Position numbers and translations under genes: made by a program. A stretch of DNA of 64,000 nucleotides. It comes from UBA6197 sp047638075 (GTDB lineage: Bacteria > Pseudomonadota > Alphaproteobacteria > Rhodobacterales > Rhodobacteraceae). Below the pieces are notes generated by a model. That model made no database searches and was not told the origin of the DNA. It saw only the letters and a list, made by a program, of their open reading frames with translations. The DNA is taken from positions 8,928 to 72,927 of the forward strand of contig NZ_JBLJBV010000018.1 of the NCBI RefSeq assembly GCF_047638075.1, in the 5' to 3' direction. This document shows positions 55,301 through 64,000 of the stretch, one piece after another; position 1 is the stretch's first letter; every line of letters starts with the position of its first letter.

Positions 55301-56130
55301 TTGGTGCCACGATAGCGTGCCTCGGTGTAGAAATGGGCATCCGGCGTGCGGGTTTGCGGCACGTTAGAGCCCCAAAGGATCAAGAACCCCGAATTATACC
55401 AATCGGCGCTTTCCGGCACGTCGGTCTGTTCGCCCCAGGTCTGCGGGCTGGCCGGCGGCAGGTCGCAATACCAGTCGTAAAACGACAGGCAAGTGCCCCC
55501 CAGCAGCGACAGATAGCGCGCCCCCGAGGCGTAAGACACCATCGACATCGCCGGAATCGGAGAAAAGCCAAACACCCGGTCCGGCCCATAGGTTTTTGTG
55601 GTGTAGGCGTTGGCCGCGGCGATCATCTCGGTCACTTCGTCCCAGGATGCGCGCACGAATCCGCCCTTGCCGCGCGTTGTGGTATAGCTTGCGCGCTTGG
55701 CCGCATCGGCCTGAATCGAGGTCCAGGCCGCCACCGGGGCCATCGTGCGGCGTGCCTCGCGCCACAGTTTCATCAGACGACCCCGCACCAGCGGCGTTTT
55801 CACCCGGTTCGCGGAATAAAGATACCAGCTATAGCTTGCGCCCCGCGCACAGCCGCGCGGTTCATGGTTGGGCATATCGGGGCGGGTGCGCGGGTAATCG
55901 GTCTGCTGGGTTTCCCAGGTCACGATCCCGGATTTGACATAAATCTTCCAGCTACACGACCCGGTGCAGTTCACCCCATGGGTTGAACGCACGATCTTGT
56001 CGTGGCGCCAGCGGTTTCGGTAGGTGTCTTCCCAGTCGCGGCTTTCGATAGTGGTCTGGCCATGACCACCGGCAAAGGTGTCCTTGCGCAGGGGTTTGAA
56101 AAAATTCAGGCGGTCAAGAAGTTGGCTCAA
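52393..56130 (-). CDS. narG: Respiratory nitrate reductase alpha subunit NarG
   Basis: 1245-residue catalytic subunit that reduces nitrate to nitrite at a bis-molybdopterin guanine dinucleotide centre on the cytoplasmic side. The FS0 cluster ligands are H51, C55, C59 and C94. The molybdenum-ligand aspartate lies in SFYDWYCDLPPASPQ near residue 215-225. Full length is typical. It is first in narGHJI-ppiC-TDT, and a perfect FNR-type box lies 85-98 bp upstream of its start. Confidence 0.97.
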   Translation of the reverse strand: MSQLLDRLNFFKPLRKDTFAGGHGQTTIESRDWEDTYRNRWRHDKIVRSTHGVNCTGSCSWKIYVKSGIVTWETQQTDYPRTRPDMPNHEPRGCARGASYSWYLYSANRVKTPLVRGRLMKLWREARRTMAPVAAWTSIQADAAKRASYTTTRGKGGFVRASWDEVTEMIAAANAYTTKTYGPDRVFGFSPIPAMSMVSYASGARYLSLLGGTCLSFYDWYCDLPPASPQTWGEQTDVPESADWYNSGFLILWGSNVPQTRTPDAHFYTEARYRGTKSAVVSPDYSEAAKFGDIWLNPQAGTDAALAMAFGHVILREYHLDRQVPYFEDYTRKYSDFPLLVKLEENADGRLVPGQMLRAADFTDALGEANNPDWKTVGFDAKSGNIVVPNGSVGFRWGQDGQWNLEEKAAGAEIELNTTLILDSDRDDVVGVDFPYFGGEAHSHFVKDDRGQVLTRSVPVRRLALKDGETLVATVFDLFCANYSLDRGLGGENVATSFDADVPFTPAWAEKITGVPKDRIIAVAREFADNAEKTNGKSMVILGAGLNHWYHMDMAYRGIINMLVMCGCVGQSGGGWSHYVGQEKLRPQTGWTALAFALDWARPPRQMNGTSAFYAHSNQWRYETISAGEIVSPTAPAGNWAERSMIDYNIQAERMGWLPSAPQLKTNPLEVGRAAKAAGKSAAEYVAEGLKSGALQMSCEDPDAPENWPRNLFVWRSNLLGSSGKGHEYFLRHLLGTDNGVLGKDLGEEGRQKPLEAKWHEEAPKGKLDLLVTLDFRMSTTCVYSDIVLPTASWYEKDDLNTSDMHPFIHPLQAAVDPAYESKTDWEIFKLIAARFSAIAPEVLGVESDIVAHPLQHDTAGEIAQSVVADWKKGECDLIPGKTAPSYIEIERDYPNLGKKFASMGPLMEKIGNGGKGIAWDTKDEVHHLQALNGQVTEEGVTKGLARLDTAIDAAEMIMMLAPETNGEVAVKAWHALEKITGREHAHLAAAKEDEKIRFRDIAAQPRKIISSPTWSGIESEEVSYNAGYTNVHELIPWRTLSGRQQLYQDHQWMRVFGEGFVTWRPPVDMKTIAPAVGKAGNSKTVVLNFITPHQKWGIHSTYTDNLHMLTLSRGGPIVWISEIDAQKAGLVDNDWVEVFNTNGVLTARCVVSQRIKQGTLFMYHAQGKTVNVPGSQITGKRGGIHNSVTRTVVKPTHMIGGYAQLSYGFNYYGTVGSNRDEFVIVRKLDKVDWLDKPAKVEAAE

Positions 56131-56214
56131 CTTGCGCTCCTTTCAGGATCGGATTGCAGGCGCATAGGTGGGCCCGCGGCCCCCTAAACACGGACGATAC
56201 CGACCCCGCCGTAA

Positions 56215-56228
56215 TTGATTCAGATCAA
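56215..56228. promoter_or_regulatory. FNR/Dnr-type box in the narG-crp/fnr divergent region
   Basis: TTGAT-TCAG-ATCAA is a perfect match to the TTGAT-N4-ATCAA consensus, centred about 91 bp before the narG start. The remaining 262-bp region is AT-richer and holds a TTGATCAA palindrome at 56364-56371 nearer the regulator gene, but no second full box was seen. It most likely drives anaerobic or nitrogen-oxide-dependent transcription of narGHJI. Confidence 0.8.
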
Positions 56229-56392
56229 ACCGGGCAAATTTGCGCCCTAAAAATGCCCGATTTTACCCGATCCATTTTTTGCGCCGACATATGTCGAAAA
56301 CTTGAAAAAGTAATTGCACCACCCCGATGGACGAAAAGAATCCAACGGCTTATCATAAATCAATTGATCAACAATAGCCGGGGCAGTGATTC

Positions 56393-57115
56393 GTGCGCGA
56401 CAACGAACTTTCCGATATTCGCCAACTTCCCTTGTTCCGGTCGATGAGCAACGAAAACTACGCCACGCTGACCCGTGCCGCCTATGACCAGACCTTTCCC
56501 GCACAGGTCCAGTTATTCGAAGAGGCGTCGGGCGCGGATTTTCTGCACATTGTCATGGACGGCGCGGTAGAGCTCTTTGCCGGCTGGCAAGACCGCGAAA
56601 CCACGTTAGAGGTGATCCGCCCGGTCACCACCTTCATTCTGGCCGCGTGCATTACGGATTCGCCCTATCTGATGTCGGCGCGCACGCTGGAAAAGACGCG
56701 CATCATCATGATGCCAACCGTCGATGTGCGCACGGTTTTCGATAAGGATCCGGCCTTCGCGCTGGCCGCCATGACCGAACTTTCCGCGTGCTATCGGCGC
56801 ATCATCCGCCACGCCAAAGATATAAAGCTGCGCAACGCGCGCGAACGGGTGGCCGCCTATCTTCTGCGCACGGCCCCGGCAGAACCCACCAACGCCAGCT
56901 TTGTGCTGCCGCTGGAAAAACGGCTGCTGGCGTCCTTCATCGGGATGACCCCGGAAAGCCTGTCGCGGGCGATGCGGTCCTTGCAGGAACTGGGCGTCAA
57001 GGTTGAGGGTCAGCGCATCACCATCGCCAACCGGGCCGCGCTAGAATCTCTGGCCCATCCAAGCTGGCTGATCGACGGCCCCGACCTTCAAAATTCCCAG
57101 ACCCGCGGCCCCTGA
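56393..57115 (+). CDS. Crp/Fnr-family regulator without Fe-S cysteines (Dnr/NnrR/NarR type)
   Basis: 240-residue regulator starting at GTG. The cyclic-nucleotide-binding-like fold spans about residues 10-125 and the C-terminal winged helix 145-225. The recognition helix has E188, S191 and R192 in MTPESLSRAMRSL, matching the FNR residues that read TTGAT. Only two cysteines occur (C86, C133), so it cannot hold the FNR [4Fe-4S] cluster; a haem, nitrite or NO signal is more likely, as in Dnr or NarR. It is divergent from narG and ends exactly against the convergent atpG stop (shared TGATCA). Confidence 0.85.
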   Translation: MRDNELSDIRQLPLFRSMSNENYATLTRAAYDQTFPAQVQLFEEASGADFLHIVMDGAVELFAGWQDRETTLEVIRPVTTFILAACITDSPYLMSARTLEKTRIIMMPTVDVRTVFDKDPAFALAAMTELSACYRRIIRHAKDIKLRNARERVAAYLLRTAPAEPTNASFVLPLEKRLLASFIGMTPESLSRAMRSLQELGVKVEGQRITIANRAALESLAHPSWLIDGPDLQNSQTRGP

Positions 57116-58000
57116 TCAGCGCCGTTTGCGTTTATCGCGGTCTTTCAGCGCCTCAAAGCCGATGATCACATCCAAAAGCTCGGTCGTGATGGCGTCTTGC
57201 CGGGCGGCGCGGGTTTCGGCGGTCAGGTCTTCCAACCGCTCATCGACCGATTGTTCGGCCTGCTGCATCCGCGCCAGACGGGCGGCGTTTTCGGTCACCA
57301 GCGCTTCGGCAGCGGCGCGGAACATGCTGGTGAACAGAAATCCGCGCACCAGCGCCGCCAGCAGCGTTTGCGCCGGCAGGCTGAACTGCGGCAGGCTGCG
57401 CGACACCCAGGGCCGCGCCGCAAGCCCGCCAATCAGGTCAGGGTCCAGCGGTAACAGCCGCTGCGACGTTGGCGCCTGAAGCCCATGCGCGCCCCGCTGG
57501 GTAAACACCAGCGTCACCGCAATCGCCCCCGATATGCTGTCGCGGCGCATCACATCCAGCCGCGTGATCAGATGGCCCGCCAGCCGCCCCAACCCATCGG
57601 CCGTAGCGGGCGGCAGCAGCACCGCCTCGGGGGTGATGCCCAGACCCCGCAACGCATCCTCCAGCTGCGCGCCAACGCAGATCACCCGCATATCGGCGCC
57701 AACCTGCACCGCCTTTTCCGCCAAAACCTCGTTATAATTGCCGCAAAGCCCATGGTCAGACCCGAACGCCACCATGACCGGCACCGCCCCCGGTTCCGGC
57801 CCGATCGGCAAGGCGCCCTGACGGTGCAAGAAAGCGTGAAACCCGTCCAGCACGGTGGCGCGATACGCCTCGATCCCGCTTGCGGCCTGCTCATAGGGCA
57901 GCGCATTGATTGCGGCCATGGTCTTCATCGTGCGCACGATCCCGCGAATACTGCGAAGCGTTTCCGTGCGGTGGGTCAGCAGTTCAAGCGTTTGCGTCAT
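57116..58000 (-). CDS. atpG: N-ATPase gamma subunit AtpG
   Basis: 294-residue central-stalk subunit. The N-terminal helix [29 protein letters not shown] and the C-terminal helix with [18 protein letters not shown] are the usual coiled-coil ends of gamma, although the middle is divergent as in other N-ATPases. The ATG at 58000 overlaps the end of atpA by 17 bases and aligns with the family. Last gene of atpDCQRBEFAG. Confidence 0.9.
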   Translation of the reverse strand: MTQTLELLTHRTETLRSIRGIVRTMKTMAAINALPYEQAASGIEAYRATVLDGFHAFLHRQGALPIGPEPGAVPVMVAFGSDHGLCGNYNEVLAEKAVQVGADMRVICVGAQLEDALRGLGITPEAVLLPPATADGLGRLAGHLITRLDVMRRDSISGAIAVTLVFTQRGAHGLQAPTSQRLLPLDPDLIGGLAARPWVSRSLPQFSLPAQTLLAALVRGFLFTSMFRAAAEALVTENAARLARMQQAEQSVDERLEDLTAETRAARQDAITTELLDVIIGFEALKDRDKRKRR

Positions 58001-59501
58001 TGCCCCCAGCCTCAATCGCCCTGCCCGCCAGCGCCAGAATTCGCGCGCGGTCTGCCTCGCTTAGCGGCGCGTCCGCGGCAATCTGCGCGGCCAAAGACCC
58101 GTCATCGGCCCCTATCGCGGCGCGAATTGCCGCCATCGCGGCGCCGGTTTGCGCCTCGTCCATCCCGTCCAGCAGACCCTCCATCGCGGCAATCAGCACC
58201 GCCAACTGCGCAGACGCGGGCATCGGGTCGCGCTCTGGCTGGCGTAGCGCGGCGCGCACGGCGGCCCCGCGCGTCAGGCGCGCACGGGTGGCGTCATCGA
58301 GCCTGGTGCCAAAGCGGGCAAACTCTTCCAGCTCTTCAAACTGCGACAGGGTCACGCGCAGGTTGCCCGCCACATCGCGAAACGCGCGCGACTGCGCCTT
58401 GCCCCCCACGCGCGATACGGAAACCCCCAGATCCACCGCCGGAAACTGGTTTTTGCGCACCAGTCGCGGCGACAGATAGATTTGCCCGTCGGTGATGGAA
58501 ATCAGGTTGGTCGGAATATAGGCCGACAGGTTTTCGGCCTGCGTTTCTACCACCGGCAGCGCCGTAATAGACCCTCCACCGGCCGAAGGGGTGAATTGGC
58601 CCGCCCGTTCCAGCAGCCGCGCATGCACATAGAAAATGTCGCCGGGAAAGGCCTCGCGCCCCGGCGGGCGGCGTAGCAGCAGCGAAAGTTCGCGGTAGGA
58701 ATGGGCGTGGTGGGTCAGATCATCCATCACCACCAGCACATCGCGGCCCTTGGCGGCAAAGCTTTCCGCAATGGTCATCGCGGCATAGGGCGCAATATAG
58801 GCCAGCCCTGGCGCATCTTCATCGCCCGCGGTGATGATCACCGTCTGACCCGTCATCCCGCCCTCACCAATGGCGCCAATCACCTTGGCCACCGCATCGC
58901 CGCGCTGACCGATGGCGCAATAGATACAGATCACGTCCGTCTTTTTCTGGTTCAGGATCGTATCGACCGCGATCGAGGTCTTGCCGGTCTGCCGGTCGCC
59001 AATGATCAATTCGCGCTGGCCCAGACCCACCGGCACCGCCGCATCCACCGCCTTCAGCCCGGTTGCCAGCGGCCGCGCCACCGCCGTGCGGTGCAAGATG
59101 TCGGGCGCCTCGGCCTCAACCGGGCGGCGGACCTTCGCGTCAATCGGGCCTTGTTCGTCACGCGGGCGGCCCAGCGGGTCAATCACCCGGCCCAACAGCT
59201 CCGGCCCCACCGGCACGCTGACCACCTGCCCGCTGCGGCGCACATCTTCACCCGGGGTGACACGATGCGACGGGCCCAGCAACACCACGCCCAGCCGATC
59301 CGGCTCCAGATCAAAGACGATGCCGCGCACCCCCGAGGCAAATTCCAGCAGCTCATCCGACAGCGCGCGGGCAAGCCCCGTCACAATCGCGATCCCGTCA
59401 CCCACCTCGGCCACGCGGCCAATCTCGGTCAGTTTCGGGGTCGGCGCCGGGCTATCCAGCAGCGCCTGCACCAGATAAAGCGTTGCAGCATCAGGCCGCA
59501 T
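57984..59501 (-). CDS. atpA: N-ATPase alpha subunit AtpA
   Basis: 505-residue non-catalytic nucleotide-binding subunit. The P-loop GDRQTGKT is at residues 168-175 and the [10 protein letters not shown] signature of ATPase alpha/beta proteins is present. The ATG at 59501 ([10 protein letters not shown]) overlaps atpF by 11 bases; a longer open frame upstream is antisense-like filler inside atpF. It follows atpF, as in the N-type order. Confidence 0.93.
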   Translation of the reverse strand: MRPDAATLYLVQALLDSPAPTPKLTEIGRVAEVGDGIAIVTGLARALSDELLEFASGVRGIVFDLEPDRLGVVLLGPSHRVTPGEDVRRSGQVVSVPVGPELLGRVIDPLGRPRDEQGPIDAKVRRPVEAEAPDILHRTAVARPLATGLKAVDAAVPVGLGQRELIIGDRQTGKTSIAVDTILNQKKTDVICIYCAIGQRGDAVAKVIGAIGEGGMTGQTVIITAGDEDAPGLAYIAPYAAMTIAESFAAKGRDVLVVMDDLTHHAHSYRELSLLLRRPPGREAFPGDIFYVHARLLERAGQFTPSAGGGSITALPVVETQAENLSAYIPTNLISITDGQIYLSPRLVRKNQFPAVDLGVSVSRVGGKAQSRAFRDVAGNLRVTLSQFEELEEFARFGTRLDDATRARLTRGAAVRAALRQPERDPMPASAQLAVLIAAMEGLLDGMDEAQTGAAMAAIRAAIGADDGSLAAQIAADAPLSEADRARILALAGRAIEAGGNDANA

Positions 59502-60258
59502 CGGTGCGCCCCTTGACCAATAGCTGCGCGGTGCGGTCATCCAGAACATCCTCAAGCCCGTCAAGATAGCTGTCCACCGTCCAGGCCACCTGCCCGCCCC
59601 CCAGCCGCAGCGTCAGCCCCGGCGCAAGATCCGGGTCGGCACGAAACTGCACGCCAAACCCCGGGATCACCAGCGCCAGTTCATCTTTCAGATGCGCGCG
59701 CACCTCCTCGGGCAGCGGATCGCGGGTCAGCACCTCGGCGTCGCGCGCCGCGCCCGCGGCCTTGCGCAGATCAGCGGCCACCGGGCCAAGCCGGGCCACC
59801 GCATGGGCGGCAATACGCTGCTCCAGTGTCTCATCAGCCAGATCCGCCAGCGCCTTGCGGGTCAACGCCAGCAGCGCCTTGGCCCCGGATGTGTGCAGAT
59901 CGGCGGTATAGCGGCGGGCCTCTTCGCGCCGCTCGTCCTCGTGCTTGGCCTGCTCAGCGACCAGCTGCGCGCGCGCCTCGGCCAGCAGCGCGCTGCGCTC
60001 CGCCTCGGCGGTGCGGCGGGCCTCTGCCAACATATCGGCGCGGTCAGCGCGCAGGCTGGCAATCTGCGCCTTGTAATCCGCCTCGGCGGCCTCGGCGGTT
60101 TTGCGGATCGCGTGGGCCTCGCCCATCCGCGTGGCGATTTCCGTCTCGCGCGCGTCGATCCCATCCAGGATCGGGCGGTACAAGAACCGCTTCAGCAGCC
60201 AGACCAGCACCAGAAAGTTGGCGATCTGCGCCGCGACCGTGATCCAGTCGACAGACAT
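59491..60258 (-). CDS. atpF: N-ATPase b subunit AtpF (long form)
   Basis: 255-residue peripheral-stalk subunit with one N-terminal membrane helix ([23 protein letters not shown]) and a long alanine/glutamate-rich coiled coil. It is longer than ordinary b subunits (about 160). The cluster has no delta gene, and N-ATPases are thought to use the extended b subunit in its place. The ATG at 60258 precedes MSVDWITV and lies 2 bases after the atpE stop. Confidence 0.9.
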   Translation of the reverse strand: MSVDWITVAAQIANFLVLVWLLKRFLYRPILDGIDARETEIATRMGEAHAIRKTAEAAEADYKAQIASLRADRADMLAEARRTAEAERSALLAEARAQLVAEQAKHEDERREEARRYTADLHTSGAKALLALTRKALADLADETLEQRIAAHAVARLGPVAADLRKAAGAARDAEVLTRDPLPEEVRAHLKDELALVIPGFGVQFRADPDLAPGLTLRLGGGQVAWTVDSYLDGLEDVLDDRTAQLLVKGRTDAA

Positions 60259-60260
60259 TC

Positions 60261-60545
60261 TCAGCCGCCCGTTCCCGCCGCCGCAAGGGCCGCGTTCCAG
60301 AACGGGTTGGCAAAGATCAGGATCATCGCAACGACAAAACAATAGATCGCGGTCGATTCAATCATCGCAAGGCTGACAAACAGGGTCCGTGACAGGGTGG
60401 CGGCGGCATCGGGTTGCTGCGCGATGGCATTCAGCGCGGTCGAGGCCGCCCGCCCCTCGCCCAGTGCCGGGCCAAGCGCGCCAAAGGACACCGTCAACCC
60501 TGCGGTAAAAATCGAAATGGCGGCAATGATGGCAAGATCTGTCAT
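60261..60545 (-). CDS. atpE: N-ATPase c subunit AtpE
   Basis: 94-residue rotor-ring subunit with two membrane helices and the QQP loop. The ion-binding carboxylate is E63 in MIESTAIYCF, where E63-S64-T65 and Y68 match the sodium-type signature. The helix-1 position that is glutamine in Na+ F-ATPases is E30 (GPALGEG), giving two glutamates, as in N-type rings. Ion specificity (Na+ or H+) therefore cannot be fixed from sequence. Confidence 0.93.
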   Translation of the reverse strand: MTDLAIIAAISIFTAGLTVSFGALGPALGEGRAASTALNAIAQQPDAAATLSRTLFVSLAMIESTAIYCFVVAMILIFANPFWNAALAAAGTGG

Positions 60546-61243
60546 GTCTGGTCCTTTGCGGTTTTGGTCGGATCGGGCGGCACGGGCGCCGTGGCCGATG
60601 AGATATAGACAGTGGCAAGGATGGCAAAAATATACGCCTGGATCAGCCCGGTCAGCAGCCCCAGCATATCCATCACCACCGGAAAGAAGAACGGCGCCAC
60701 CCCCAGCAGGATCGCGGCAATGACCGCCCCGCTCATGATATTGCCGTAAAGCCGGATCGCCAGCGAAATGCCGCGGGTGAATTCGCTGATGATGTTGAAC
60801 GGCAGCATCACCACGGAAGGCTCGATATAGGTGCGCAGATAGCCGCCAAGCCCCCGGCTGATAATGCCAAACAGCGGCACTGCCACCAGAACCGCCAGCG
60901 CCAGCGCCGCCGTCGTTGAAAGCGAGGCCGTGGGCGGCCTGAACCCCGGCACCACCGTCAGCAGGTTTGCCGTGACAATGAACAAGAACAGCGTCCCGGT
61001 AAAGTAAAGCAGCGGGCGCGACGGGCGGCGGGTGATTTCCTCGATCTGCCCCTCGATGCCGCGCACGATCACCTCCAGCGTGGTGCGCCAGCGGTTTGGC
61101 GGCACATCAGGGCGCAGATTGCGGGTGATCAGAACCGAGATTCCGGTCAGCAGCGCCATCACCAGCCAAGTGTTGAAAATCGTCGCGTTGATGGCAATGC
61201 CCTGCCAGGCAAACACGGTGGTATCATCGGGCGTCAGCTCCAT
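60542..61243 (-). CDS. atpB: N-ATPase a subunit AtpB
   Basis: 233-residue ion-channel subunit. The essential arginine is R164 in GISLAIRLYGNIMSG, facing the c ring. About five hydrophobic helices can be counted. The ATG at 61243 begins MELTPDD; a much longer upstream frame is the shadow of atpR/atpQ and was rejected. Its stop overlaps the atpE start. Confidence 0.92.
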   Translation of the reverse strand: MELTPDDTTVFAWQGIAINATIFNTWLVMALLTGISVLITRNLRPDVPPNRWRTTLEVIVRGIEGQIEEITRRPSRPLLYFTGTLFLFIVTANLLTVVPGFRPPTASLSTTAALALAVLVAVPLFGIISRGLGGYLRTYIEPSVVMLPFNIISEFTRGISLAIRLYGNIMSGAVIAAILLGVAPFFFPVVMDMLGLLTGLIQAYIFAILATVYISSATAPVPPDPTKTAKDQT

Positions 61244-61539
61244 TGCCCGGCCTCCGGTTTGGCGGACGGCCGCGCAACCGCAATGACCGCAAACCGCACC
61301 AGCACAAAGGCCAGCGCAAACCCCGCCAGCGCGGTCGCGCCGCCGATATTGGCCACCAGCGCGCCAAACGCCAGCAGCGCCCCGATGCGCAGCGCCCCGC
61401 TTAGCAGCAATATCGGCGTGGGCCGCGCGCTGCGCAGCGCCAGCCGCATCCCCAGCGCCAGCCCCGCGAAAAACAGCGCCGCACCAACGCCCCCCGCCAG
61501 CGCCCCCAGCCCAAGGCTGCCCCAGTCGATGCCCGTCAT
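61234..61539 (-). CDS. atpR: N-ATPase membrane subunit AtpR
   Basis: 101-residue membrane protein with three hydrophobic segments and intramembrane arginines (GMRLALRSARP, GALRIGALLAFGALV, VLVRFAVIAVA). AtpR is specific to N-type ATPase operons and may help c-ring assembly or ion entry; its role is not proven. The ATG at 61539 overlaps the atpQ stop by ATGA, and its end overlaps atpB by 10 bases. Confidence 0.88.
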   Translation of the reverse strand: MTGIDWGSLGLGALAGGVGAALFFAGLALGMRLALRSARPTPILLLSGALRIGALLAFGALVANIGGATALAGFALAFVLVRFAVIAVARPSAKPEAGQWS

Positions 61540-61819
61540 TTGCCGCCCCCTTCCTTGCCGATCCATGCCGCGGCAATCATCGCGCCCAAAACCACCCCGC
61601 CCAGGATCAGCGCGATGGTCCAGGAAAACCCCTGCGGCGCCACCCGGTCCAGCCACAGGCCCAAAAACGCGCCGCCCACGGTTGGCACCGCAATCGCCCA
61701 GCCCACCATGCCGAAGGTGCCGATGCCGCTAAGCGGGCTTGGCCCCGGATCGTCGCGCGCGGCCTTCATCCGGCGGGCGCGTTCGCCAATGTCCTTGGCC
61801 GGTTTATCGTGATTGTCGG

Positions 61820-61823
<4 letters not shown>
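61536..61823 (-). CDS. atpQ: N-ATPase AtpQ (AtpI-like) membrane protein
   Basis: 95-residue protein with a charged N-terminus and two membrane helices (MVGWAIAVPTVGGAFLGLWLD and WTIALILGGVVLGAMIAAAWI), as in AtpI-type assembly proteins. In N-ATPase operons AtpQ takes this place between epsilon and AtpR. It overlaps atpC and atpR by ATGA junctions, so translation is coupled. Confidence 0.88.
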
Positions 61824-63685
<1,862 letters not shown>

Positions 63686-63693
63686 CAGCGCGT

Positions 63694-64000
63694 TCAGCCC
63701 TCGTCTTCGGTGCGTGCGCGCCACGCCGCGACAATCGCCTGCCGCGTCGGTTGCGGCTGCTGGTCAATCGCCTCGGCCAGATCGCGCAATTCGCGCCGCA
63801 GCCCATGCACCTGATCCAGCAGCGACAGCACCACCGGCACCGCATCTTCGGGCAGCGACATTTCCTTGCGCAGATCACAGACCAGCCGGATCCGGGCGAT
63901 GTCCAATTCGTCAAAAACCGGCCCTGTGTCGCCGGTTGCGGGCCTGATCCAGCCTTCGCTGACCCATAGCCGCAGCTCGCTTAGCCGAACCCGGCGCACG
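63694..64000 (-). CDS. cbpM: CbpM-like chaperone modulator (5' truncated at the window edge)
   Basis: About 102 residues of a MerR-like small protein whose start lies beyond the window. Family markers are RLSELRLWVSEGWIRP, DIARIRLVCDLRKEMSLPEDAVPVVLSLLDQVHGLRRELRDLAEAI. CbpM binds and modulates the J-domain co-chaperone CbpA; a cbpA gene would be expected just outside the window. It is on the same strand as the N-ATPase operon, 81 bases upstream of atpD. The GTG near the edge is not the likely true start. Confidence 0.75.
   Translation of the reverse strand, partial: VRRVRLSELRLWVSEGWIRPATGDTGPVFDELDIARIRLVCDLRKEMSLPEDAVPVVLSLLDQVHGLRRELRDLAEAIDQQPQPTRQAIVAAWRARTEDEG

Noticed and set aside
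56350..56363. Possible second FNR box TTATC-ATAA-ATCAA near the Crp/Fnr gene
   Set aside because: Only one half-site fits; the other has three mismatches.
61244..61576. Long N-terminal extension of AtpB
   Set aside because: It overlaps atpR and atpQ in another frame and does not resemble any a-subunit; MELTPDD at 61243 is the family start.

Overview
The window is high-GC DNA, densely packed with catabolic operons, and looks like an alphaproteobacterial chromosome of the Rhodobacterales/Roseobacter type. The support is the Aap amino-acid transporter, an EnuR-controlled ectoine utilisation cluster, a fused L-carnitine dehydrogenase/thioesterase and an N-type ATPase next to narGHJI. No species can be named from the sequence alone. 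I saw no tRNA or rRNA gene, CRISPR array, insertion sequence or transposase. No stretch longer than about 300 bases lacks a gene.

Layout. 1-3916: general L-amino-acid ABC transporter aapJ(partial)QMP. 3961-14998: an uncharacterised catabolic cluster (FAD-linked D-2-hydroxyacid dehydrogenase, ThDP enzyme, hydantoinase/oxoprolinase A and B, class I aminotransferase, uronate-dehydrogenase-like SDR) followed by an orphan iolC-DUF2090 fusion. 15119-18013: GntR regulator divergent from a hydantoin/allantoin-type racemase and an NCS1 permease. 18105-21341: oxyR divergent from katG. 21512-25225: ferric-iron ABC transporter. 25240-34513: a seven-gene minus-strand operon for carnitine-type catabolism (3-dehydrocarnitine cleavage enzyme, peptide-type ABC importer, carnitine dehydrogenase/thioesterase, alpha/beta hydrolase) divergent from a GlxA/CdhR-type regulator. 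34517-47548: ectoine/5-hydroxyectoine degradation (asnC-ssd-atf on minus; enuR-ehuABCD-eutABCDE on plus). 47579-57115: narGHJI with a PpiC-type foldase and a TehA/SLAC1-family channel, plus a Crp/Fnr regulator. 57116-63612: a complete N-ATPase operon, atpDCQRBEFAG. 63694-64000: the 3' part of a CbpM-like chaperone modulator.

How the genes work together. The centre of the window joins two compatible-solute degradation routes. Ectoine is imported by EhuABCD and taken by EutABCDE, Atf and Ssd to aspartate. Carnitine would be taken to glycine betaine. A shared 25-bp inverted repeat (10-5-10) lies at both the enuR/asnC divergent region and the ehuA promoter, and is the best candidate for the EnuR operator. 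The right-hand third is an anaerobic-energy block. A perfect FNR-type box lies upstream of narG. A near-perfect one lies upstream of atpD, about 42 bp ahead of the start point implied by a TATGAT hexamer, which suggests that nitrate respiration and the N-ATPase are co-regulated, perhaps by the Crp/Fnr protein encoded between them.

Most likely new biology: the carnitine operon with a dipeptide-type transporter and esterase, the FNR-linked N-ATPase, the ThDP/HyuAB/aminotransferase cluster, and an OxyR that lacks the resolving cysteine.
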